From contig NZ_MVBC01000023.1 of the NCBI RefSeq assembly GCF_002007105.1, positions 1-64,000 on the forward strand: a stretch of DNA of 64,000 nt, in the 5' to 3' direction. This document shows, piece after piece, positions 32,876 to 40,071 of the stretch. The notes under the pieces are model-generated. The model did no database searches and was not told the DNA's origin. It worked only from the letters and a program-made list of their open reading frames with translations. Numbering within the stretch: position 1 is the stretch's first letter; every line of letters starts with the position of its first letter. The stretch is from Hymenobacter sp. CRA2 (GTDB taxonomy: Bacteria > Bacteroidota > Bacteroidia > Cytophagales > Hymenobacteraceae). Position numbers and translations under genes: made by a program.

Positions 32876-33112
32876 GTCATTGCGAGGACGCAGGACAAAG
32901 CAACCGTCGGAAGGCGTAGCCAGTTCTTCCTCTAGTAGCGCCGCCAACATAATCCCTACTACCCGAAAACAGCCCCGCCCGAAACCAGAATTGATGGTTT
33001 TGGGCGGGGCTGTTCTATGCCGGTTTCAGGCTGCTGCCAGTGGTGGCATCGTGCCGCGAGAGGAAAGATTGGCTGCGCCTTCCTACGGTTGCCGTGCTTC
33101 GCTCGCAATAAC
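32876..33112. repeat. inverted-repeat element (MITE/REPIN-like) after lysA
   Basis: The left arm (about 32876-32932) begins GTCATTGCGAGGACG and contains GCAACCGTCGGAAGGCG. The right arm (33060-33112), read on the other strand, begins GTTATTGCGAGCG and contains GCAACCGTAGGAAGGCG. Both arms end in TTCCTC. They are about 80 percent identical and enclose roughly 125 bases, including the hairpin at 32968-33014. The GTCATTGCGAG motif resembles a dispersed repeat common in Bacteroidota genomes. The element fills the gap between the converging lysA and ArnT-like genes. Confidence 0.75.
32968..33014. terminator. long hairpin terminator between lysA and the ArnT-like gene
   Basis: The outer 13-bp stem (AACAGCCCCGCCC with GGGCGGGGCTGTT) is continued by an inner six-pair stem (AAACCA/TGGTTT) around a short loop. 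On the minus strand it runs into TTTT, so it serves best as terminator of the ArnT-like gene, and possibly of lysA too. Confidence 0.8.
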
Positions 33113-33150
33113 AACGGAGTGAGCCGTCTGCGCTGTAATCAAGCAGCTCG

Positions 33151-34821
33151 TTACCGGCTATAGTAAATGCGCCACGGACCGATGTGCTCGTGCTCCGTCA
33201 GGCCCTGCACCAACGCCTGGCGGCCGGCGGGCAGGTCGCCTTTGACCAACACCACCGGGCGCTGGCGCAGCAGCGGGCCCAGCGCGGTAGTGTCGGCCGG
33301 GTCGCGCAGGTTGATGAGGTTTTGGTGCCAGTTGTCGCCCACTTCAAACTGCGTTTCGCGCTGCAGGGCGCTGTTGCCATCATACAGTGAGACGGGTAGG
33401 CGGTGCTGCTCGAAGGCCAGGGAGGGTAGCAGCTCGTTGTAGACCAGCACGGGGCGGTCGGCCAGGTGCAGCTCCCGGAGTCGCTCGGCCACCGGGCGGC
33501 TGCCGTTGGCGCGGGCTTCGATCTGGCCAAGGATGGGCTTGGCGGCGGCCAACAGGCCCACGGTGAACAGCACCGCCATGACCAGCAGGCGCGGTGCAAT
33601 GCGCACTTCCTCCCAGAACATGTGCGTGAAGAGCAGCAGCAGCACGCCCGCTGCCGGCCACAAGGCCGTAGCCGGGTTGATGTTCAGGTTGAACTGGGGG
33701 CCCAGCAGCGGCAGCAGGCACAACCCGCCCAGCAGGAGCCCGAACAACGCCATGAAGCCTACGTACCAGCGCAGCAGCACGGCATCGGTGCGGCGGCCGA
33801 GCAGCTCCACGGTGAGCAGGGCCATGCCGGGGAAGATGGGCAGCACGTAGAGCAGCAGCTTGGATTTGGACAAGGAGAAGAACAACAGCGGCACCAGTAC
33901 CCACCAGAGCAGCACCTGCTGCCAGCGCCGCCCCAGGCCACGCCAACCGTTGCGCACCAGCTCGGTGAGCAGCGTGGCCGACCACGGCAGAGACCCTACT
34001 GGAGCCAGCACTACGTAGAACCACCACGGCTTGGCGCGGTTGAAAGTGGCCGCATCGGCGAAGCGCTGCACCGTCTGCTTAAACAGGAAATAACTGATGA
34101 AGTCCCGGTTTTCGAGCACCAGGCCGATGTACCAGCTCAGGCCCACCACGGCAAACAGCACGCCGGCCAGCAGGTGATGCGCGCTCCAGGGGCGTCGCGG
34201 CGTATCCTTGGTGAAGTGCAGGCTGATGACGGCCATCAGCGGCAGCACCGCCGCCACCGGTCCTTTGGTGAGAAAACCCAGCCCCAGCATCAGCCAGGCC
34301 AGGTACAGCCAGCCAATGCCGCTGCGCCGGGACGGCGTGGCGTGGTAGCGCAAAAAGGCGTAGGCCGAGAGCAACTCCAGCGTGGCCAGGTAAGCGTCGG
34401 TGGTGACGTTGAGGGCCGAAATGAGGATGACGGGCATGGTGGCGTACACCACGGCAGCGGCCAGGGCGCGGCGCCGGTCGCCGGCAAACAGCAGCCGCCC
34501 CAGCCCGTACACCAGCGCCACCTGCAGCAGCACGGCCAGCACCGGCAGCACCCGCACGGCCCCGGCCGAGCCTCCGAACAGGCCCAGGCTGGCTGCCGTG
34601 AGCCAGTACGTCACCGGGGGCTTGTGGAAGTGCTGAATGCCGAGCAGGCGCGGGTGCAGCCAGTCGCCGCCGGTCAGCATTTCGCGGCCGATTTCGGCGT
34701 AGCGGGCTTCGCTGCTCTCCAGCACGCCCCAGGCGTTCAGGTTCAGGAAAAACGCCCCGCCCAGCACTGCCAGCAACAACCACAACCACAGGCGCGACGA
34801 CATCGGGGGCAAAGCAGGCAT
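33151..34821 (-). CDS. ArnT-like (GT83-type) membrane glycosyltransferase
   Basis: A 556-residue integral membrane protein with about a dozen hydrophobic segments and a C-terminal soluble portion. The first loop has the GT-C signature: WGVLESSEARYAEIGREML (acidic D/E residues before A-R-Y) and HFHKPPVTYWLTAA. Such enzymes transfer a sugar from a polyprenyl-phosphate donor to lipid A or a protein on the periplasmic side. L-Ara4N specificity should not be assumed, because the rest of the arn pathway is absent. The start is either 34821 (MPALPPMSSR) or 34803 (MSSRLWLWLL). Confidence 0.85.
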   Translation of the reverse strand: MPALPPMSSRLWLWLLLAVLGGAFFLNLNAWGVLESSEARYAEIGREMLTGGDWLHPRLLGIQHFHKPPVTYWLTAASLGLFGGSAGAVRVLPVLAVLLQVALVYGLGRLLFAGDRRRALAAAVVYATMPVILISALNVTTDAYLATLELLSAYAFLRYHATPSRRSGIGWLYLAWLMLGLGFLTKGPVAAVLPLMAVISLHFTKDTPRRPWSAHHLLAGVLFAVVGLSWYIGLVLENRDFISYFLFKQTVQRFADAATFNRAKPWWFYVVLAPVGSLPWSATLLTELVRNGWRGLGRRWQQVLLWWVLVPLLFFSLSKSKLLLYVLPIFPGMALLTVELLGRRTDAVLLRWYVGFMALFGLLLGGLCLLPLLGPQFNLNINPATALWPAAGVLLLLFTHMFWEEVRIAPRLLVMAVLFTVGLLAAAKPILGQIEARANGSRPVAERLRELHLADRPVLVYNELLPSLAFEQHRLPVSLYDGNSALQRETQFEVGDNWHQNLINLRDPADTTALGPLLRQRPVVLVKGDLPAGRQALVQGLTEHEHIGPWRIYYSR

Positions 34822-34955
34822 AAGCGAGCAAGTAGGAAAGATGCGGCAAAAGTACGCCAAAACCCGCCTCCCTGCGCAGCTACGGCCACCCGTCCCACGC
34901 GGCACCGCGCGTCAGCTACGCGCCCCAACTCGCCGGGCGCCGTAGCTTCGCGGCC

Positions 34956-35684
34956 ATGAAGCGAAGAACCTTGTGCACCGGCCTTCTGCTTCTAACTCTG
35001 GCCTTGGCAGCGCACGCGCAATCCGGGCCGGCGGTGCAGCACCTCGTGCTCGGCCAGGCGCACCTGCTGACGGGCCGCACGCCCAATGCGGCGCTCGGAC
35101 CGGAAACCTACCGCATGGCTGGGGGTACCGTGGCCTACCGCAACCGCCGCCGCGAAGCCGATGCCGACTACAATACCGACGTCACCGTGGGCCTGCGGGC
35201 CGGGGCGGGCCACGCCCGGCGCACCGCCGCCAACAACGGCATCCAGCAACGGCCGCTGTGGGGCCTGAACGCCTTTGCCGCCGCCGATGGCCGGTATTTC
35301 GGGGCTTCGTTGGGCGGGTGGCTGGGCCGCCTGGGCTACTTCCGCGGCGGTGAAAGCCGCCTTGCCCATGCCCTGCCGCAGGTGCGGGCCCGCGGTGGCC
35401 GCCTCGATGGCCCGCATGCCCAGCTCGACTACGCCGACGAATTCAACGGCTTTGGCAACCCGCCCCTGCGCCTGGCCGCCGGCCTGGGCTTTCCCACGGT
35501 GCCGGTGCTGCTGCGGGCCGGCGCGGCCATTCCCACACTGGCCGCCGAAGGCAGCGAGGTACAGCTATTTGCCCAGGTGCAAGCCCGCCTGGGCCGCGCG
35601 CTGCAGGTGCAGGCTTATTGGCAGCCGCGCTTTCACGCCACCGCTCCTACGCAGCTGGCTTTCGGGCTCGGCTACGTGCCCTAG
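34956..35684 (+). CDS. exported protein of unknown function, probable beta-rich envelope protein
   Basis: A 242-residue protein with signal peptide (MKRRTLCTGLLLLTLALAAHAQ). The mature chain is rich in Gly, Ala and Arg. Alternating segments such as ALGPETYRMAGGTVAYRN, YFGASLGGWLGRLGYF and TQLAFGLGYVP suggest amphipathic beta-strands, possibly an outer-membrane barrel. No family is recognised. It starts 134 bases from the divergent ArnT-like gene. Its stop codon overlaps the 3' end of the converging DUF2905 gene by four bases. Confidence 0.7.
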   Translation: MKRRTLCTGLLLLTLALAAHAQSGPAVQHLVLGQAHLLTGRTPNAALGPETYRMAGGTVAYRNRRREADADYNTDVTVGLRAGAGHARRTAANNGIQQRPLWGLNAFAAADGRYFGASLGGWLGRLGYFRGGESRLAHALPQVRARGGRLDGPHAQLDYADEFNGFGNPPLRLAAGLGFPTVPVLLRAGAAIPTLAAEGSEVQLFAQVQARLGRALQVQAYWQPRFHATAPTQLAFGLGYVP

Positions 35685-35911
35685 CCGCCCAGCCGCCGGA
35701 TCAGCCAGAGCACGGTGCTGAGCAACAGGCTCACGAGCAGCATGGACGCCAGCGGCGCGTAGAAGCGGAAGCCCGGCCGCTCCACCCGGATGTCGCCGGG
35801 TAGGCGGCCAAACCAGCTCAGCAGGCTGCCGCCGCCCAGCCACAGGAAGGCGCCGAACACGGCCAGCCCTAGACCGAGCATGACGAGGAGTTTACCGAGT
35901 TGAGGGGACAT
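35681..35911 (-). CDS. DUF2905 small membrane protein
   Basis: A 76-residue protein with two membrane spans (LLVMLGLGLAVFGAFLWLGG and ASMLLVSLLLSTVLWLI). They are joined by the family's defining loop GRLPGDIRVERPGFRFYAPL. This matches DUF2905, a widespread inner-membrane family of unknown role. The ATG at 35911 precedes the first span. A minus-strand terminator lies just upstream, so the gene needs its own start signal or partial read-through. Confidence 0.88.
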   Translation of the reverse strand: MSPQLGKLLVMLGLGLAVFGAFLWLGGGSLLSWFGRLPGDIRVERPGFRFYAPLASMLLVSLLLSTVLWLIRRLGG

Positions 35912-35916
35912 GGCGG

Positions 35917-35961
35917 GCAAAAAATACACCCGTTCGATACGCAATGCGCTCCGAACGGGTG
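35917..35961 (-). terminator. minus-strand intrinsic terminator after transglutaminase-like gene
   Basis: Read leftward, CACCCGTTCG (35961-35952) pairs with CGAACGGGTG (35936-35927), with a 15-base loop, and is followed by TATTTTTTGC. It lies 40 bases after the stop of the gene at 36002 and only six bases before the DUF2905 start codon. Confidence 0.8.
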
Positions 35962-36001
35962 CATGGCAGTGGCCGCGGGCCAGTTTTTTTAAGGACGCGG
36001 C

Positions 36002-37111
36002 TTACTCCGGCTTGGCGTAGAAAGCTGCCAATGAGCGTGTATACACGCAGTAGTTGATGGGGTACCGCACCTGAAACACCGTAGGCTCCTTGGCGCCCGC
36101 GGGGACCAGCATCAGGCTGCTCTTGCCATTTACGTTGCCGCGCTCCAGCCCGAGCCCCTCGCGGTTGTCGAACTTCACGTCGAGGTAGTACAGGTAGGGC
36201 GCTATCCAGGTTACGTAGCCCATCTTGCTCGTGCCCGACAAACTGCGGATTTCCAGGTCTTTGCAATTGCGGGCAATGGCCTGCTGAAACTCCACGGCGT
36301 TCAGCGGCTTGCCGCGCAGCACGGGCATCACGTCCCACTGCCCGTCGAGCAGCACCCACTTCTGCTGATCGGGCAGCCAGGTTTCCAGCAGCACGTGGCC
36401 GGCACCGCTGTCGGTGGTTTCCACGTCCTTGGTTTTCAGTCCGAGCACCCGCGACTTCAGCCCGTAGGCATTCAGGCAGGACGTGGCCACGATGCCGTAT
36501 TCCACGCAGCGAAACTGCTTGCCCTGCTTCACTTCTTCCAGAATGGACAGCGCGTCGTTTTTGGTGGGCTCGTTGCTGCCGTTGTGGTTCCACTGCTGAT
36601 GCACCCAGTGCAGCAAGCGCAGGGCGCGCTCGGTGTCGTTTTTAGCGCCCTGCACCACGGCGTCCAGGTGGTATTGCTGGCGCAGCTGCGCGAGGTAAGC
36701 ATTGTCGCGGCCAGCCTCGTACCGAAAGGCGAAGGGCGCAGCCGGACGCGCGCCGTCGAAGCGCAGGGGCTCGGCGGCAAAGGCGGTGGTGCGCAGCTCC
36801 GTGAGGGCGTAGCGGCCGTCGTCGAGGTGCACGTAGAAGCGCTGCATCTCGCCAGGCCTGAGGGTGTAGCGGATGGAATCCTGATCGGTGCGGAACACTA
36901 CGGCTTCCTTGGCCGCGTGCAAAGGCAACGTCAGCACATCAGGGCTGGCTTCCGGAGCAATGCGCCAGTTGCCGCGTACCCATTCGCGCCCGAGGCGGTA
37001 ATCGGCCTGGGCCGCGTGCGCCTTGATGACGGGCAGGCCCTGGTAAGTGGAAGATTGGGCAAAGGCAGTAGTGCCTGACAGCAGCAGACCGGCCAGCAGC
37101 AAAGTTTTCAT
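36002..37111 (-). CDS. exported transglutaminase-like protein
   Basis: A 369-residue protein with signal peptide (MKTLLLAGLLLSGTTAFAQ). The transglutaminase-core triad is recognisable: Cys in GKQFRCVEYGIVATSCLNAYG, His in GAGHVLLETWLPDQQKW and Asp in VLLDGQWD. It is preceded by the helix LLHWVHQQWNHNG typical of the fold. Bacterial members act as peptidases or amidases rather than cross-linkers. It is probably periplasmic. A terminator follows. Confidence 0.85.
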   Translation of the reverse strand: MKTLLLAGLLLSGTTAFAQSSTYQGLPVIKAHAAQADYRLGREWVRGNWRIAPEASPDVLTLPLHAAKEAVVFRTDQDSIRYTLRPGEMQRFYVHLDDGRYALTELRTTAFAAEPLRFDGARPAAPFAFRYEAGRDNAYLAQLRQQYHLDAVVQGAKNDTERALRLLHWVHQQWNHNGSNEPTKNDALSILEEVKQGKQFRCVEYGIVATSCLNAYGLKSRVLGLKTKDVETTDSGAGHVLLETWLPDQQKWVLLDGQWDVMPVLRGKPLNAVEFQQAIARNCKDLEIRSLSGTSKMGYVTWIAPYLYYLDVKFDNREGLGLERGNVNGKSSLMLVPAGAKEPTVFQVRYPINYCVYTRSLAAFYAKPE

Positions 37112-37243
37112 AGCGGTTGAGAGAACCAAGGGTGTACTCGCCTAGATGTTCCCTGGCCGATGGCCGTTGCCTGCCTGAGCGCTTTTCAGCTGCTTTTTCT
37201 GCGCGCAGCCGTCAAACCAACACGGTACCAGTCCCCAACGCTT

Positions 37244-37570
37244 TTAGCCCACGAAGGACAAATACACTGACGTTACGGCCACCACCACGGCAGTGTAGGC
37301 CCCCAGCGCCCACCATTCCGCACGCCGGCTGAAGTCATAGGGGTAGCGCTGCCGGATGCGCTGCTGCACCCACACAGAGGCCATGAACCCGATGAACACC
37401 ACGGCCAACGCTACCTGACTGGGCAACACCTGCCGAAACATCAGCAGCAGCGCCAGCAGCGGCACTAGGCCCACGAGGTAGCCCAGCAGCCGCGCCCGAA
37501 ACAGCGCGCTGGTCGGTGGAGGGGGCGGCAAGGGTTGCGGTTTGGCTTTGGACTTGGGTTTGGAAGGCAT
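37244..37570 (-). CDS. small membrane protein of unknown function
   Basis: A 108-residue protein. A Lys/Pro-rich cytoplasmic start (MPSKPKSKAKPQPLPPPPPT) is followed by three hydrophobic segments (about YLVGLVPLLALLLMF, ALAVVFIGFMASVWV and ALGAYTAVVVAVTSVYLSF) with a basic loop RIRQRYPYD. No family is recognised. It lies 16 bases downstream of the GH5-like gene on the same strand and is probably in one transcript with it. Confidence 0.68.
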   Translation of the reverse strand: MPSKPKSKAKPQPLPPPPPTSALFRARLLGYLVGLVPLLALLLMFRQVLPSQVALAVVFIGFMASVWVQQRIRQRYPYDFSRRAEWWALGAYTAVVVAVTSVYLSFVG

Positions 37571-37586
37571 GCTTGAAAGGAAAAAG

Positions 37587-39017
37587 CTAGGCGCGGACAA
37601 TGGCCAGCGCAATATCGGCAACCACGGGCGGAAGCGCGAGGCACAGCTCCCCGGCCGAAACGGCGGCGGTCAGCTGCCCAAGGGGCCGCCCCGCCTGCGT
37701 GTCCCACAGCGTGATGTGGTAGGCCCCAGCTGCCAGGCCGGGTACCATCAGCTGCACGGGCAGCGGCTTGGCGGTTTTGAGCACCAGCCGCTGCCGGTCG
37801 CGCCGGTCCTGACGCAGCAGCCACACCACGGCCTGCCGCTCGTCGCCGCAGGCAAAGGCCGCGAAGGCCGGCGTCGACAGCTGCACCTGGGTATCGAGGT
37901 TGCGGCGGCGAAAGCGCGGCCAGTTGATGAGCTGGCAGAAGTCGGCCAGGCTGCGCTGGGCGGCTCGCATGCCGGGCGTGAGCTGGTGCGGGTGGCGGTA
38001 GGGCCAGCGCAATCCGCCCCCGGCTCCGCCCGCCGCCAGGTGCGCCCACTGCATATGCCGGAAGTACTCATCGTCGAACGGTTCGGGCAGGGTGCGGCGC
38101 CGGAAGGCGGCAATGGGGCCGTGTTCGGTATCGAAAAACGGGCGGGCGGGCGACAGGTGAGCCAGGGCTTCGCGCACCAGCTCGGCCGTGCGGCGGGCCG
38201 GGGCCACGGTGTTGCGCGGCCGGTCGATGGTGGCCTTGTCGTAGAAGTGGGTGGTGGCGAAATCGAGCTGCGGGTGACGGAAAATTACCTCTGCCAGCTC
38301 CGGGTGCTCGGCCAGCGTGGGCCCAAACACCGACACGGTCTGCAAGTGGCTACGGCCGTGAAAGCGCAGCTCCTCGGCTTGCAGGTGCCGTCCCACGTCA
38401 TCGATAAACTCGGCGAAGTGGGCAGTGCTGCGGCCGGCGTGCAGCGGGTGAATTTCATTCCACAAGTCCCAGCCAAACAGCGCCCCGCTCCCGCCCCACC
38501 GCTCGGCCGCGAAGCTCAGGCGGCTTTTGATGGCCTGCCGGGTAGCCGGGCAGCGCAGCCATTGCGTGCGCCGGGCGCAGGGGCCGCCCTGTAGCTGATT
38601 GTAAGGATGATGTCCCCAGCGCCGCCACATCCAGAACGTGTCGTAGGGCGTGAGCAGCAGGCGCAGACCGTGCTTTTCGCAGAGCCCGAATAGGTCGTCC
38701 CAGAACTGCACCATATTGGGCTGAAAGCGCCCGACGGGCCGCTCCAGGTAGCGGTTCTCCGTCTGGCAGTACTCCAGCATCAGGCGCAGCACCGTTACGC
38801 CGTGCGCCGCCAGCCAGACCAGATGTCCTTCAACAGCCGCCACGTTCTGGCGCCGAAACAGACCTGCCAGTTCGGGCCAGGTCACGGCGTCGTTCTGACC
38901 GATGGGCGTCCACGGCCGGCCGTCGTCGGTGATGAAGTAGGGCGCGGCAGGCGCTACCTGAATCCAGGGCAGCGGCGCGGCGCAAGTGCCAGATAAGGGC
39001 TGAACTACAGCAGGCAA
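37587..39017 (-). CDS. GH5-like (clan GH-A) glycoside hydrolase, cytosolic
   Basis: A 476-residue protein with a TIM-barrel glycosidase core. The acid/base Glu is in GWDLWNEIHP (strand 4 N-E motif) and the probable nucleophile Glu in FFDTEHGPI (strand 7), the clan GH-A arrangement. FITDDGRPWTPIGQND, GVTVLRLMLEY and LLLTPYDTFWMW are typical early barrel segments. A beta-sandwich tail follows from about residue 385. No signal peptide is present, unusual for a polysaccharide-degrading enzyme. The only start near the domain is a TTG at 39017, four bases after msrB; GTG codons shortly downstream are alternatives. The substrate (mannan or beta-glucan) is unknown. Confidence 0.8.
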   Translation of the reverse strand: MPAVVQPLSGTCAAPLPWIQVAPAAPYFITDDGRPWTPIGQNDAVTWPELAGLFRRQNVAAVEGHLVWLAAHGVTVLRLMLEYCQTENRYLERPVGRFQPNMVQFWDDLFGLCEKHGLRLLLTPYDTFWMWRRWGHHPYNQLQGGPCARRTQWLRCPATRQAIKSRLSFAAERWGGSGALFGWDLWNEIHPLHAGRSTAHFAEFIDDVGRHLQAEELRFHGRSHLQTVSVFGPTLAEHPELAEVIFRHPQLDFATTHFYDKATIDRPRNTVAPARRTAELVREALAHLSPARPFFDTEHGPIAAFRRRTLPEPFDDEYFRHMQWAHLAAGGAGGGLRWPYRHPHQLTPGMRAAQRSLADFCQLINWPRFRRRNLDTQVQLSTPAFAAFACGDERQAVVWLLRQDRRDRQRLVLKTAKPLPVQLMVPGLAAGAYHITLWDTQAGRPLGQLTAAVSAGELCLALPPVVADIALAIVRA

Positions 39018-39021
39018 GGGT

Positions 39022-39588
39022 TTAGCGAATCCCGAAGGCTGCCGGGCTGCTGGGCACGAAGTCCAGCACCAGCGAGTTCATGCAGTAGCGCTTGTAGGTA
39101 GGCGGCGGACCGTCGTTGAAGATGTGGCCCAGGTGCGCGTCGCAGCGCCCGCAGAGCACTTCGATGCGCTCCATGCCGTGGGTGTGGTCTTCTTGATAGC
39201 GTACGGCTTTGGCGCGCAGCGGCTCGAAAAAGCTGGGCCAGCCGCACTCACTGGCAAACTTGGCGTCGGAGCGAAACAGGCCGTTGCCGCAGGCGGCGCA
39301 GTAGTAAGTGCCGCGGCCGGTGGCGTTCCAGTACTTGCCCGTAAAGGCGCGCTCGGTGCCCTTGCCGCGGGCTATCTGGTACACCTCCGGCGTCAATACT
39401 TTCTGCCACTGCGCATCCGAGACGCGCAGGCGGGTGGTGTCGGTACGGGAGTAGTACGGGTTGGTAGGCTTGGCCGTCGCAGCCGTTTTGGAGGCCGACG
39501 TGCTGGTTTTGGAGCGGGTGGTTTGTGCCAGCGAGACAGTTGTCCAGGTCAGCAAGGCAACCAGCAGGCTGGTTAGTCGGAAGTACAT
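39022..39588 (-). CDS. msrB: exported peptide-methionine (R)-S-oxide reductase
   Basis: A 188-residue MsrB with an N-terminal signal (MYFRLTSLLVALLTWTTVSLA) and a Ser/Thr/Lys-rich linker. Zinc-binding CxxC pairs are CAAC and CGRC. ECGWPSFFEPL and the catalytic Cys in RYCMNSLVLDF are in place, as is GHIFNDGPPPT. It repairs methionine-R-sulfoxide in envelope proteins. The resolving Cys seen in some MsrBs is not obvious, so reduction may rely on an external thioredoxin-like partner. The ATG at 39588 is fixed by the signal peptide. Confidence 0.95.
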   Translation of the reverse strand: MYFRLTSLLVALLTWTTVSLAQTTRSKTSTSASKTAATAKPTNPYYSRTDTTRLRVSDAQWQKVLTPEVYQIARGKGTERAFTGKYWNATGRGTYYCAACGNGLFRSDAKFASECGWPSFFEPLRAKAVRYQEDHTHGMERIEVLCGRCDAHLGHIFNDGPPPTYKRYCMNSLVLDFVPSSPAAFGIR

Positions 39589-39678
39589 GCGTTGGAAAGA
39601 AAGGTTGTTTACCATACGCCGCCGCTGGGGCGGTTGGTTCTTGGGCGGCGTAAAGAATTAGACGGATCTACTGTCTGG

Positions 39679-40064
39679 TTACAACCCACCTTGAAGAATG
39701 TTGCGGCCCGTTTCGTCCTCTGGCAGAAATGAAGCATAGCGGTTGGCTTTGCCCAGCTGAATCCAGAGTCTACCACACTGCTCACACTGATACACATGGC
39801 GGAAACATCCACGTAATAACGGCTGATTAAATCAGCAATCAGACTTTCATCCGTCAAGTCAGTAGGATACCCTTCGCTGAAGTTCTGACGAATCCAATCG
39901 GTTCTACGACCTTCCTGCGTAGCCTTCACCAACCCGGCCAGCGCGTTCGGCAGAATCTCATACAAGAACTCCTGATGCTGATCCGGCAGCAAATTGGCTT
40001 TGTAGCTCAGGTCATCCGTCTGGTCAACGATGACGTGGCCACAGTTACAGAGCAGCTTACCCAT
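39679..40064 (-). pseudogene. zinc-ribbon-type small protein, frameshifted
   Basis: The frame from the ATG at 40064 reads MGKLLCNCGHVIVDQTDDLS and stays convincing up to YYVDVSAM (about residue 91), then becomes nonsense. Two bases out of register, the sequence continues as YQCEQCGRLWIQLGKANRYA and ends RNILQGGL-stop at 39679. Together the N-terminal C-x-C-G and the C-terminal C-x2-C-G make a sensible zinc-binding pair. The junction (about 39791-39797) holds a TGTG run, so a two-base TG duplication is the simplest cause. It could also be a sequencing error. It lies seven bases after topB. Family function is unknown. Confidence 0.75.
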
Positions 40065-40071
40065 TAGCTCA

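Noticed and set aside
33151-34821. Polymyxin-resistance (Ara4N) gene
   Set aside because: It is only a GT83-like enzyme by family; no arnA, B, C or D genes are nearby, so the specific role is not supported.
33466-34959. Gln/His/Gly-rich plus-strand open frame opposite the ArnT-like gene
   Set aside because: The low-complexity composition is what the complement of Leu-rich membrane protein codons produces; there is no independent evidence for a gene.
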